From positions 62,001 through 126,000 of the forward strand of contig JARLHX010000387.1 of NCBI GenBank assembly GCA_031292035.1: 64,000 nucleotides of DNA, read 5' to 3'. The position numbers were made by a program, and so were the translations under genes. A model generated the notes under the pieces. It was given only the letters and a program-made list of their open reading frames with translations, was not told where the DNA came from and ran no database searches. Positions 17,853 to 26,702 of this stretch are shown here, piece after piece; the stretch's first letter is position 1; the number at the start of each line of letters is the position of its first letter. The stretch comes from Negativicutes bacterium. Its GTDB lineage: Bacteria > Bacillota_C > Negativicutes > Sporomusales_B > JARLHX01.

Positions 17853-19031
17853 ATGCGGGAGGTAGTGATTGTCGGTGCGGCGCGGACGCCGATCGGCGAT
17901 TTGCTTGGGAAGCTGAAGGATGTCAGCGCCGTGGATCTCGGTGTGATCGCCGTCAATGCCGCATTGGCGAGGGCCAACGTGAAGCCGGAACTGGTGACCG
18001 AGATGGCTTGTGGCATGATTTACAAGGCTGGCGCAAAAGGAAACCCGGCGCGGCAGATCCAGCTCAAATGCGGCATGCCGCAGGAGGGCTACGCCTATAC
18101 TGTCGACCAGCAATGCGGTTCCGGGATGAAGGCGGTGGAACTGGCCTGCCAGTCGATCCTGCTGGGCAAGGCTGATATCGCGGTGGCGGTGGGCACCGAA
18201 AGCATGTCCCAGGCGCCCTATGTGCTGAAAGGGGCCAGAGAAGGCTACCGGATGGGTCATGGCGAGATCTATGACTCGATGCTATACGACGGCCTGGTCT
18301 GTGCCATACAGGGCTATCATATGGGCATCACAGCCGAGAACCTGGCTGAACGCTACCAGGTTACCCGGCAGGAACAAGATGAACTGGCCGCGCTCAGCCA
18401 CAAGCGGGCGGCAGAGGCCATCGCCCGCGGCAACTTCAAGGATGAAATCGCGCCGGTGACCATTCAGACCAGAAAAGGACCGGTGACTATCGATACCGAC
18501 GAGCATCCGCGCAGCGATGTGACTGTCGAAAAACTGGCGAGCATGAAACCGGCCTTCAAAAAAGACGGCACCGTGACCGCCGGCAACGCCTCCGGGGTAA
18601 ATGACGGAGCGGCGGCGCTGGTGCTGATGGCGGCCGCAAAAGCCAAGGAACTCGGGCTAAAGCCGCTGGCAAGGATTTTGGCCACCGCCAACGCCGGGGT
18701 GCATCCCGAAGTTATGGGGATTGGGCCGGTTTTCGCCATTCCTAAGGCCATCGCTTATGCTGGTCTGACTGCTGGGGATATCGGCTATTACGAAATCAAC
18801 GAAGCGTTTGCCGCTCAGTTTTTGGCGGTCAACCGCGAACTTAAACTGGATATGGCGAAAGTCAACGCTAATGGCTCGGGTATCGGTCTCGGGCATCCGG
18901 TGGGCTGTACTGCGGCCAGAATTATTGTTTCGCTGCTTTATGAAATGCAGCGGCAGGATGTCCGGTATGGTGTGGCTTCGCTGTGCGTTGGCGGCGGACC
19001 GGCCATCGCCACAGTGATCGAAAAGCTGTAA
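17853..19031 (+). CDS. Acetyl-CoA C-acetyltransferase (thiolase)
   Basis: 392-aa type II thiolase that cleaves a 3-ketoacyl-CoA with CoA, or condenses two acetyl-CoA. The catalytic residues fall at the numbers usual for bacterial biosynthetic-type thiolases: nucleophile C88 ([10 protein letters not shown]), H348 (GLGHPVGCT) and C378 (SLCVGGGPA). It is the last gene of the operon, 39 bases after the CoA-transferase, with GGGGGAAGAGGTGAG upstream. Acetoacetyl-CoA cleavage would complete a crotonyl-CoA route, but no enoyl-CoA hydratase is encoded here. The final motif reads GGGPA rather than the common GGGMG. Confidence 0.9.
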   Translation: MREVVIVGAARTPIGDLLGKLKDVSAVDLGVIAVNAALARANVKPELVTEMACGMIYKAGAKGNPARQIQLKCGMPQEGYAYTVDQQCGSGMKAVELACQSILLGKADIAVAVGTESMSQAPYVLKGAREGYRMGHGEIYDSMLYDGLVCAIQGYHMGITAENLAERYQVTRQEQDELAALSHKRAAEAIARGNFKDEIAPVTIQTRKGPVTIDTDEHPRSDVTVEKLASMKPAFKKDGTVTAGNASGVNDGAAALVLMAAAKAKELGLKPLARILATANAGVHPEVMGIGPVFAIPKAIAYAGLTAGDIGYYEINEAFAAQFLAVNRELKLDMAKVNANGSGIGLGHPVGCTAARIIVSLLYEMQRQDVRYGVASLCVGGGPAIATVIEKL

Positions 19032-19052
19032 CGTTGCGTTTGGGCAATTTCA

Positions 19053-19109
19053 GTGGCACTTCCTGGCGACACTCGATTACACAGTGTTACCAGGAGTGCC
19101 ACATTTTAT
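19053..19109 (+). terminator. Terminator of the first sigma-54 operon
   Basis: Long imperfect stem: GTGGCACT-TCCTGG-CGACAC pairs with GTGTTA-CCAGGA-GTGCCAC, followed by ATTTTATTT. Confidence 0.75.
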
Positions 19110-19234
19110 TTGAGCCAGAGACGGTTTGGGCTGGCGGTCATAATGCCGGCGTCGTATTGACATGAACAGAGTATTATGAAATTATTGATTTGAAAGAATG
19201 GCGAAAAAGTAACGAAGAGTGTGAAGGTGAAGAT

Positions 19235-21160
19235 ATGGAAAATTCGCCCGGCAGCCGTGAAACAGGAACTGTCCGTCTGGCGCTGATATCGACCTATCCT
19301 GAGATGGCTGAAGTTTTTTCGGCGCTGGCGAAACAGGAAAATCTCGAAACCTATATCGCCTTTGCCGCCTTTGACGAAGCCGTCGCGATTGCGAAGGAAA
19401 TCGAGCCGAGAATCGACGCCATTCTCAGTCGCGGCGGCACGGCGGAATATATCAGACAGGCGGTATCGGTTCCTGTCATATCTGTCCCGATCACCCCGTT
19501 TGACGCCGTGAAGTCGATTCATAGCATCAAACATCTGGATAAGAAAATCGCCTTTTTTAATTACCGAAATAATATGCACGGTATTTCCGATATCGAGAAT
19601 CTGTTTGCTATCACCATCCGTCAATATACCTTTCTCAATGAGCAGGAGATCGATGCAGGAATCATTGACGCAAAGTCCCGTGGGATCGAAATAGTCATCG
19701 GCGGGATCGTTACCGTAAAACTGGCCCGTAAACACGGGCTGGAGGGCATCTTGATCGAATGCGGGGAAGAGGCAGTTTACCGGTCGATGATTGAAGCTGT
19801 CCATGTTGTTCTGGTAAGCCGCGCTGAACGGAGCAAGGCGGTGCGATTCAAAGCAGTCCTTGACTCGATTGCTGAAGGTATTATCGTTACTGACGCCCAA
19901 AATCAGGTCACAGTCTATAACCCCTCAGCTGAGCGGATCTTCCGATTGCCTGAAAAAGAAGTAATCGGAAAGACTGTGCAGGATGTCATTCCCAATACCC
20001 GGATGCACGCCGTTTTTGAGACAGGAAGACCGGAAACAGGGGTTTTACAGGAAATTCATGGCGGGGTCATTGCGACCAGCCGCAGCCCCATATTTTTGGA
20101 TGATAAAGCCATCGGTGTTGTCAGCACCTTTGAAGACGTTACTAAGATTCAGCAATTGGAACAGCAAATACGCAAGCAAATTCACGCCAAAGGGTTTATC
20201 GCCAAACATCAATTTAAGGATATCCTGACAGTCAGCCGGCAGGTGGCTGAAATCAAGGAGTTGGCGGCCCTTTATGCAACCACAGACTCTTCCATCCTCA
20301 TTGAAGGCGAGTCAGGCACTGGCAAAGAGCTGTTTGCCCAGAGCATCCATAACGCCAGCAAACGGAGCGGCAGGCCATTTGTTGCTGTGAACTGCGCCGC
20401 CATTCCCGAACATCTTTTAGAAAGCGAGCTCTTCGGCTACGAAGGCGGCGCTTTTACTGGGGCTAAAAGGGAAGGGAAACAGGGACTTTTTGATTTGGCG
20501 CATAATGGTACGATTTTTTTGGATGAAATCGGGGAAATTCCAAGATCGCTGCAGGCCAGGTTGCTGAGGGTGCTGCAGGAAAAAGAAATCATGCGGGTTG
20601 GTGGTGATAAACTCATCCCTGTTGATATCCGCATAATTAGTGCGACGAACAAGAATCTTGAGAAAAAAATCGCGCAGGGAGAATTTCGCGATGATCTCTA
20701 TTACCGTCTAAATGTGTTTAGCTTAAAGTTGCTGCCGCTCAGAGAGCGGAAAGACGATATTCCGGTACTTGCCTTGGCTTTTTTAAAGCAGTTAAAGGTG
20801 GCTGCCGACTATGACGAATTGGTCAGAGAGTTAGCCCCTCTTCTGAAGTCGTATAATTGGCCTGGCAATATCCGCGAACTGCGCAATGTAAGTGAGCGGT
20901 TGGCGCTGTTGATTGAGCGTCTCAAGGGTAAAGCGGCGCCGGCTGAGATATTTAAGAAAGTCCTGAATTCGACTCCTCCTGTAGATGGCGACTCTATCAC
21001 CCTCAGAATCGAACTGGCGGAGGGCTTAAAACAGGCGGTCGACACGGTTGAGAAGCAAATTTTAGATTATATGCTTGAAAGATATGGTCAGGATCAAGAT
21101 AAAGTTGCCAAGAAACTGGGGATTGGTCGGACTACTCTTTGGCGCAAGGTAAATGCCTGA
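19235..21160 (+). CDS. Sigma-54-dependent activator with PrpR_N sensor domain
   Basis: 641-aa regulator with a PrpR_N-type domain (~15-200; [22 protein letters not shown]), a PAS domain (~205-310) and an AAA+ domain with Walker [15 protein letters not shown] loop and Walker [12 protein letters not shown] Fis-type helix-turn-helix ends it ([16 protein letters not shown]). PrpR_N domains sense small carboxylic acids or CoA-related metabolites and restrain the ATPase until induced. The frame opens at a TTG at 19190; the ATG at 19235 follows AAGGTGA and is preferred. The gene is followed by a hairpin with a -24/-12 promoter in it and an acid-degradation operon, its obvious target. Confidence 0.9.
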   Translation: MENSPGSRETGTVRLALISTYPEMAEVFSALAKQENLETYIAFAAFDEAVAIAKEIEPRIDAILSRGGTAEYIRQAVSVPVISVPITPFDAVKSIHSIKHLDKKIAFFNYRNNMHGISDIENLFAITIRQYTFLNEQEIDAGIIDAKSRGIEIVIGGIVTVKLARKHGLEGILIECGEEAVYRSMIEAVHVVLVSRAERSKAVRFKAVLDSIAEGIIVTDAQNQVTVYNPSAERIFRLPEKEVIGKTVQDVIPNTRMHAVFETGRPETGVLQEIHGGVIATSRSPIFLDDKAIGVVSTFEDVTKIQQLEQQIRKQIHAKGFIAKHQFKDILTVSRQVAEIKELAALYATTDSSILIEGESGTGKELFAQSIHNASKRSGRPFVAVNCAAIPEHLLESELFGYEGGAFTGAKREGKQGLFDLAHNGTIFLDEIGEIPRSLQARLLRVLQEKEIMRVGGDKLIPVDIRIISATNKNLEKKIAQGEFRDDLYYRLNVFSLKLLPLRERKDDIPVLALAFLKQLKVAADYDELVRELAPLLKSYNWPGNIRELRNVSERLALLIERLKGKAAPAEIFKKVLNSTPPVDGDSITLRIELAEGLKQAVDTVEKQILDYMLERYGQDQDKVAKKLGIGRTTLWRKVNA

Positions 21161-21288
21161 TCTGATTGTTTCAATTATGAAAATTTAAATCTATAAATGG
21201 AAAATGCCGATTCTTCCTTGATTATACTGATGATTGATCGGTAATATCACATAGCTTCTTTTCCAAAAATGAAAGATGGAATTTCCGA

Positions 21289-21329
21289 ACATGCCAATAC
21301 TAAAGGGTTTTAGTGTTGGCATGTTTTTT
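21289..21329 (+). terminator. Terminator of the PrpR_N-type activator gene
   Basis: A 16-bp stem (ACATGCCAATACTAAA pairing with TTTAGTGTTGGCATGT, one G-T wobble) with GGGT loop is followed by TTTTT. The 3' arm also contains the -24 element of the next operon. Confidence 0.85.
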
Positions 21330-21333
21330 GCGT
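21316..21333 (+). promoter_or_regulatory. Sigma-54 (-24/-12) promoter of the CoA-transferase/lyase operon
   Basis: TTGGCATGTTTTTTGCGT keeps GG-N10-GC (GG 21318, GC 21330) and matches TTGGCACG-N4-TTGC with one change. Initiation is expected near 21342, which rules out the ATG at 21338 as the start of the following gene. Confidence 0.85.
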
Positions 21334-21370
21334 TTAGATGATAGCGAAACCAAAAAAAGGAGATGAGGAT

Positions 21371-22570
21371 ATGAGTGACCGCAAAGGAGCATTAGAAGGG
21401 CTGACAGTGCTCGATTTGACCCGGGTATTGGCAGGTCCTTTTTCCACCATGATGCTTGCTGACATGGGGGCCAACGTCATCAAAATCGAAGAGGCCGGCA
21501 AAGGGGCCGACGAACGCCAGATGGGCCCGTTCCAGAATGGTGAAAGTGCCTATTACATGAATTTAAACCGCAACAAGAAGGGGATTACCTTAAACCTGAA
21601 AGACCCGAAGGGCAAGGAGATTTTCAAGAAGCTTGTCGCCAATGCTGATGTTGTGATCGAAAATTACCGTCCTGGTACAATGACGAAACTCGGGTTGGGG
21701 TATGACGTGCTCAAAGAAGTCAATCCCCGCATTATTTATGCCGCAGTATCCGGATTTGGGCACTATGGTCCTTATACCAAGCGCCCCGGGTATGACATTA
21801 TCAGTCAAGCCATGAGCGGTCTGATGAGCACCACCGGTTGGCCGGGGGGGCAGCCTACCCGTTCGGGAACGGCGATGGGGGACGTTCTCGGGGGGCTGTC
21901 GGTTACAATCGGCATTTTAGCGGCAGTGTACAACAGAAATTACACCAATCAGGGGCAAGTGGTCGATGTGGCCCTGGTGGATTCGGCGGTGGCCAGCCTC
22001 GAAATCATCAATATGATCTATTTTACTGAAAAAAGGTTGCCTCAGCGGATCGGCAACCGCTATGAATCAGTTTATCCTTATGACTCTTTCCAGGCAAAAG
22101 ATGATTTGGTTATCATCGCCGGGGGCAATGACAAGCTGTGGCGGCTGTTCTGTGATGTGATTGGCCGCCCTGAACTGGCAGAGCACCCCGACTATCAGCG
22201 AACACGCGACCGGGTTAAGAATCACGTGGCTGTGAAGAAAATCGTCGAAGAATGGACTCATTCCAGAACGGTTGAACAAATCGTCGATGAGCTGCTGGCA
22301 GCCGGCATTCCCGCCGCTCCCATCTATTCCATTGAACAGGTTGCAAAAGATCCCCATATTGCCGGCGCCCGGGAAATGTTCGTTGCGACAGAGCATCCCA
22401 AGGCGGGACCGATTACCCTCACCGGTTCCCATATTAAGCTATCTGACACCAAGCCGTCGATTCGCACTCCTTCGCCCGGCCTGGGGCAGCACAATGAAGA
22501 AGTATTGGCCGAGCTGGCCGGGTTGACGGCGGCTGAAATGGTGGAACTGAAGTCCCGGGGAGTCATTTAG
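21371..22570 (+). CDS. CaiB/BaiF family (class III) CoA-transferase
   Basis: 399-aa family III CoA-transferase: N-terminal LDLTRVLAGPFSTMML, LNRNKKGITLNL, the Asp-bearing segment GTAMGDVLGGLSVTIG (~170) and GQVVDVALVDS. It forms the CoA ester of the acid imported by the operon's carrier. The ATG at 21338 lies before the predicted transcription start, so the ATG at 21371, preceded by AAGGAGATGAGG, is used. The next gene is an HMG-CoA lyase-like enzyme, so the activated acid is probably a 3-hydroxy-dicarboxylic type such as 3-hydroxy-3-methylglutarate or citramalate; this is inferred from context alone. Confidence 0.88.
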   Translation: MSDRKGALEGLTVLDLTRVLAGPFSTMMLADMGANVIKIEEAGKGADERQMGPFQNGESAYYMNLNRNKKGITLNLKDPKGKEIFKKLVANADVVIENYRPGTMTKLGLGYDVLKEVNPRIIYAAVSGFGHYGPYTKRPGYDIISQAMSGLMSTTGWPGGQPTRSGTAMGDVLGGLSVTIGILAAVYNRNYTNQGQVVDVALVDSAVASLEIINMIYFTEKRLPQRIGNRYESVYPYDSFQAKDDLVIIAGGNDKLWRLFCDVIGRPELAEHPDYQRTRDRVKNHVAVKKIVEEWTHSRTVEQIVDELLAAGIPAAPIYSIEQVAKDPHIAGAREMFVATEHPKAGPITLTGSHIKLSDTKPSIRTPSPGLGQHNEEVLAELAGLTAAEMVELKSRGVI

Positions 22571-22624
22571 TAAGAAAAACAGCTTTGTTGCAAGCGAGGG
22601 AAAACAAATTGAGGTGAATAAGAC

Positions 22625-23536
22625 ATGATTCAATTGCCTAAAAGAATCGAAGTGCTGGAGGTCGGGCCGCGCGACGGGTTTCAGAACGTTAAAGAATTTA
22701 TTCCGACTGAGACAAAATTAGCGGTGATCGAAAAGATGATCGCCGCCGGTGTGCGGAGCATAGAAGTGACGTCTTTCGTTCATCCCAAAGCCATTCCCCA
22801 GATGGTCGATGCTGCTGAGGTGGTAAAAACCATTGTCGCGAAATATCAGGATAGGGGTTTGAAGGTGATGGCCTTGGTGCCCAATTTGACAGGGGCCAGA
22901 AAAGCTTATGAATATGGAATCCGCGAAGTCAGCTATGTGATCTCAGCCAGCGAGCAACACAATCTTGCCAATATCAACCGTACCCGGCAGCAGTCTTTGG
23001 CGGAGCTGCAGGGAATCATCGCCGAGATGCCGGAGCTAAAGGTGAGACTTGCTGTGGCAACAGCCTTTGGCTGCCCATTCCAGGGCACAGTCGATGATGA
23101 TTTGATTTATAGCCTGGTCGAGGCGGGAGTGAACAGCGGCGTAAGGTTTGTCACCCTCTGCGACACCATCGGCGTCGGCAATCCCAAGCAAGTTTCAGGG
23201 CTGGTGGCCGGCGTAAAAGAAAGGTTCGGTGACATGCCGCTCGGTCTGCACCTGCACGATACCCGGGGGATGGGGTTGGCCAACACATTGGCGGGCCTGG
23301 ATTCTGGGATCATTGTATTTGAGTCGTCGGTCGGCGGTCTTGGCGGCTGTCCTTTCGCGCCAGGTGCTGCCGGCAACACGGCGACTGAGGATATGCTCAA
23401 TATGCTCGGCTCGATGGGGGTTGAAACAGGGATCAACCTCGAGCGTTATCTTGAGGCGGTGGCTATTGTGAAAGAGAAAATCCAGCCGGTACTCACAGGC
23501 CATATGGCGTATGCTTTCAAATATGACAATATCTAG
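22625..23536 (+). CDS. Hydroxymethylglutaryl-CoA lyase family enzyme
   Basis: 303-aa TIM-barrel lyase that cleaves a 3-hydroxyacyl-CoA, classically HMG-CoA to acetoacetate and acetyl-CoA. Seen: EVGPRDGFQN (catalytic Arg16 and metal Asp17), the metal histidines in HLHDTRGMGLAN, and the mobile-loop cysteine C242 in GGLGGCPFAPGAAGN, all hallmarks of true HMG-CoA lyases rather than homocitrate synthases. Related enzymes cleave citramalyl-CoA or longer 3-hydroxy-3-methyl acyl-CoAs. TTGAGGTGAA precedes the ATG. It lies 54 bases after the CoA-transferase and 51 before the transporter. Confidence 0.9.
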   Translation: MIQLPKRIEVLEVGPRDGFQNVKEFIPTETKLAVIEKMIAAGVRSIEVTSFVHPKAIPQMVDAAEVVKTIVAKYQDRGLKVMALVPNLTGARKAYEYGIREVSYVISASEQHNLANINRTRQQSLAELQGIIAEMPELKVRLAVATAFGCPFQGTVDDDLIYSLVEAGVNSGVRFVTLCDTIGVGNPKQVSGLVAGVKERFGDMPLGLHLHDTRGMGLANTLAGLDSGIIVFESSVGGLGGCPFAPGAAGNTATEDMLNMLGSMGVETGINLERYLEAVAIVKEKIQPVLTGHMAYAFKYDNI

Positions 23537-23587
23537 GCCGGCGGCCGAGGTTAAGCTCGAAGAAGCAGCGAACGGAGGAACAAATTT

Positions 23588-25078
23588 ATGGGCCAGACGC
23601 AAACAAGTTCTGCAACATCGCCAATAGCTGTCTCCAAAATAATCATTACTGCAGTTGCCGTATTCGCCATGTTGGGGATTGCCTTCATGCCTGACATAGC
23701 CGGATTGTCGTCAGCCGGACAACGGATTCTCGGCATCTTGGCATTTGCGGTTATTGTGTGGGTGACTGAAGCAATTCCTTTTCCGGTAAGTGGGATATCG
23801 ATTATTGTATTTATGCTTCTGCTGCTGGGGTTTGCCCCGGCGAAAGGAGTCGCTGGGCCGCTGTTAGGTACAGGCAAAGCCATTCCGCTGGCGCTTGGCG
23901 GCTTTTTGAACGGCGGGTGGATATTGGTGGCGGCCGGTCTGTGTATCGCTGCCGGGATTCTTTCCACTGGCCTGGAAAAACGGATTGCCCTCAATATTCT
24001 CAAAATGGTCGGACCTAGAACCAAGCGCATTTTTGCCGGCATGATTATCGTTATGTTGGTGCTTGATTTCTTCATTCCTTCTATTACGGCGAGGTCTGCC
24101 ACCCTGGTTCCGATTGCGATGGGGCTATTGAAAGTATTCAATGTCGAACCCAAGAGCGTATTTGGACGCAATTTGCTGGTCACTGTCGCCATTTCCTCTT
24201 CGATCTCCGGTATTGCCATACTGACGGCAGGTGCGCCTAATGCTGTGGCGCTTGGCTTTATTCAAGGCGTTCTGCACCACCCCGTCTCCTGGTTGCAGTG
24301 GGCGGAATACGGCATGCCGTATGCTCTTGTCCTCAGTGTGGTTTATTACTTCCTCGTTACCCGGATGAATCAATTCGAATTTGATGAGGTTCCCGGAGGA
24401 CAGCAGGTGATTGATAAGGCCTGTGGTGATCTTGGTCCCATGAGCCCGAAGGAAAAAAGGATTGCCGTGATTTTCGCGGTTACCATCTTGTTGTGGGCCA
24501 CCGAGTCGATTCATCATATTGACGCTAACAGTGTTGCGATTATCTCAGTTATGTTGATGATTTTCCCTGGTATTGGTGTGGCTAATTTTAAAGAAATGGC
24601 CGCAAAGGTTGACTGGGGGACGCTGCTATTATTTGCGGCAGGGATTTCGCTCGGCGAGGCCTTGCTGTCGACAGGAGCGGCAGTTTGGCTGGCCAAGGAA
24701 ACTCTCGGGGGACTTGGGCTTGGCAGTATGGCGCCAACGATGATGATTGTGATTATTTCGGCGGTGCTCTTGGTCATGCGTTTTGCCTTCACCAGTATAA
24801 CGTCAGCGACTGCGGCTCTTGTACCCAGCGTTTTGGGTTTTCTGGTAGGCCTCAATAATCCGGATCTGCCTGTCTGGGGAATGACGTTGCTTGCTACATT
24901 TACGGTATATTTTGCCTTTATTCTGCCGGTTACGTCGCCGCAGAACATGATTCCTTATGCCACTGAAACTTTTTCAGTCAAAGATATGGCTAAAGTCGGT
25001 ATCCCGTTAACCATTATCGGGTTTGCTATATTTGTCATATTCTCCTTCACCTATTGGCATTGGCTGGGGCTTGTATAA
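23588..25078 (+). CDS. DASS/SLC13 family anion (dicarboxylate) transporter
   Basis: 496-aa membrane protein with about 11-12 hydrophobic segments and features of the divalent anion:Na+ symporter family: VTEAIPFPVSGISI near residue 60, a serine/threonine-rich re-entrant loop around SSSISGIAILTAGAPN (~205), and the C-terminal repeat FVFTSITSATAALVPS-like segment near 400. Family members carry succinate, malate, citrate or 2-oxoglutarate. As third gene of the PrpR_N-controlled operon it is the likely uptake system for the acid processed by the CoA-transferase and lyase. AACGGAGG stands before the start. Confidence 0.85.
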   Translation: MGQTQTSSATSPIAVSKIIITAVAVFAMLGIAFMPDIAGLSSAGQRILGILAFAVIVWVTEAIPFPVSGISIIVFMLLLLGFAPAKGVAGPLLGTGKAIPLALGGFLNGGWILVAAGLCIAAGILSTGLEKRIALNILKMVGPRTKRIFAGMIIVMLVLDFFIPSITARSATLVPIAMGLLKVFNVEPKSVFGRNLLVTVAISSSISGIAILTAGAPNAVALGFIQGVLHHPVSWLQWAEYGMPYALVLSVVYYFLVTRMNQFEFDEVPGGQQVIDKACGDLGPMSPKEKRIAVIFAVTILLWATESIHHIDANSVAIISVMLMIFPGIGVANFKEMAAKVDWGTLLLFAAGISLGEALLSTGAAVWLAKETLGGLGLGSMAPTMMIVIISAVLLVMRFAFTSITSATAALVPSVLGFLVGLNNPDLPVWGMTLLATFTVYFAFILPVTSPQNMIPYATETFSVKDMAKVGIPLTIIGFAIFVIFSFTYWHWLGLV

Positions 25079-25150
25079 TTGAACCCAGGTCAGTGGTATT
25101 TGTCATTTTTGTAGTGACAATGATATCAGTCAGGCTTCAAATTGCGAAAG

Positions 25151-25195
25151 GAAGCATAGCGTGGCCCAATTAGCCGCTTTATGCTTCTTTTATTT
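25151..25195 (+). terminator. Terminator of the second sigma-54 operon
   Basis: GAAGCATAGCG pairs with CGC-TT-TATGCTTC around a 13-base loop and is followed by TTTTATTTATT. The GAAGCATA arm recurs in other non-coding parts of this window. Confidence 0.75.
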
Positions 25196-25385
25196 ATTCG
25201 CGCAATCCATTGAGAGAAACCGGCTCTTTGCAGGACTAAAGGCGGTGGAGGGCAAATAATAAGACAATAACTTCAGGCCGGAAGGGGTCTTTGTTGTTCG
25301 TGAGGCCATTATGGCAGTTGGCTGATGTTTGCGAAGGAGAGACCGTGTTCGGAAAGAAGCCGCTATTATTCTGGGAGGTATGTGA

Positions 25386-26606
25386 ATGAACACCAAGTTA
25401 TACCGGATGTGGATCGTCTTTTTGCTTACCTGCGGGACGTTCATCAATGCAGTTGATCGGGCCAGCCTATCGGTGGCGGCCCCGCTGATCATCAAGGAAC
25501 TACACCTTGATCCGGCCCTGATGGGGATTGCCTTATCGGCCTTCTTCTGGCCGTACGCCCTGCTGAACGTCCCAGCCGGCACTCTTGCCGACCGTTTTGG
25601 CTCCAAAAAAGTTTTGGGCTGGTCAGTGGCTGTGTGGTCGATTTTTTCGGCGGTCACCGGTCTGGCGCGCGACTTCTACCATTTGCTGTTCGCCCGGATC
25701 GGCGTCGGCGCCGGGGAAGCGGCGGCTTTTCCGGTTATCGCCAAGGTGGTGGCTGGCAATTTCCCTTCTGAGGAACGGGGAACGGCGGTTGGTGTGATCT
25801 GGGCCGGTGTTCGGCTCGGGATGGCGGTCACGCCGATGATGATGGCTTTTCTGATTCAGGGCTGGGGCTGGCAGAACGCCTTCCTGATCACCGGCATCGG
25901 CAGTCTGCTGTGGTGCGCGCTGTGGTATTTCGGCTTCAAAGACAAGTCAGAACCTGAGCGGCCGGCGGGGCCAGTCGCGAAAGTAGCCATTCCCTGGCGG
26001 CAACTGCTGACCAACCGGGCTACGGTTGGGTTGATTGTCACCAAATTTTTTCAGGACTATCTGCTCTACATGTTTCTTACTTGGGTTCCGGCCTATTTGG
26101 TGATGGAGCGGGGTTTTTCCATCATCAAGATGGGGATTTACGCCTCGCTGCCCTGGATGGCGGCTTTCGTTGCCCAGCCTATCATCGGCTGGCTTTCAGA
26201 CCGGCTGTTAAAAAGCGGCATGAGTGTGACCAAGGGCCGCAAAGCGGTCATCATTGGTCTGCAGGTCATGGCGGCGTCGGTCATGGGGGTGGGTTTCATC
26301 GATGATCCGATGCTGGCGGTCTGTCTCTTGACCTTTTCGATCGCAGCTGAGTCGGGGGCCGGGAGCCTGATCTGGGCAATCATGACCGAACTGGCACCAC
26401 CCAAACTCGCCGGATCGTTGGGCGGGATCATGAATACAGCAGGAGCGCTGGCCGGGATATTGTCACCGGCCATCACCGGATTTATCGTCAAATTTACCGG
26501 TAGTTTTCAACTGGCACTGCTGGCAGGAGGCTGCATGCTGCTGATTGCCGCGTTATCGGTCTGGTTAATCATTCCCGAACTAAAGCCGATTGAAATTAAA
26601 GAATAG
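25386..26606 (+). CDS. MFS transporter, organic-anion type
   Basis: 406-aa twelve-helix major facilitator with the motif GTLADRFGSKKVLG after helix 2 and FINAVDRASLSVAAPLI in helix 1, again of the anion:cation symporter type. It resembles the carrier at 12.7 kb in general plan but is clearly a different gene. The ATG follows GGGAGGT by 5 bases. It is transcribed alone, between the terminator of the lyase operon and a bidirectional terminator. It may add a further acid substrate to the region's catabolic set, but no enzyme is attached to it. No clear promoter was seen in the 190 bases ahead. Confidence 0.82.
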   Translation: MNTKLYRMWIVFLLTCGTFINAVDRASLSVAAPLIIKELHLDPALMGIALSAFFWPYALLNVPAGTLADRFGSKKVLGWSVAVWSIFSAVTGLARDFYHLLFARIGVGAGEAAAFPVIAKVVAGNFPSEERGTAVGVIWAGVRLGMAVTPMMMAFLIQGWGWQNAFLITGIGSLLWCALWYFGFKDKSEPERPAGPVAKVAIPWRQLLTNRATVGLIVTKFFQDYLLYMFLTWVPAYLVMERGFSIIKMGIYASLPWMAAFVAQPIIGWLSDRLLKSGMSVTKGRKAVIIGLQVMAASVMGVGFIDDPMLAVCLLTFSIAAESGAGSLIWAIMTELAPPKLAGSLGGIMNTAGALAGILSPAITGFIVKFTGSFQLALLAGGCMLLIAALSVWLIIPELKPIEIKE

Positions 26607-26623
26607 GGAAACAATCGCAACAA

Positions 26624-26654
26624 AAAAAGAAAACCCAGTAGGGTTTTCTTTTTT
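26624..26654. terminator. Bidirectional terminator between converging genes
   Basis: AAAAAAAGAAAACCC and GGGTTTTCTTTTTT form a stem with AGTA loop. Both flanks have the A/T run needed, so it ends the MFS gene and the minus-strand Nramp operon. Confidence 0.8.
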
Positions 26655-26702
26655 GTTGTTTATGAGTCGAGCGATGATGGAAGCTCTGGCTCCTCGGCTG
26701 GA

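Noticed and set aside
25336..25360. GGCTGATGTTTGC upstream of the MFS gene at 25.4 kb as a -24/-12 promoter
   Set aside because: Only 9 bases lie between GG and GC, so it fails the invariant spacing.
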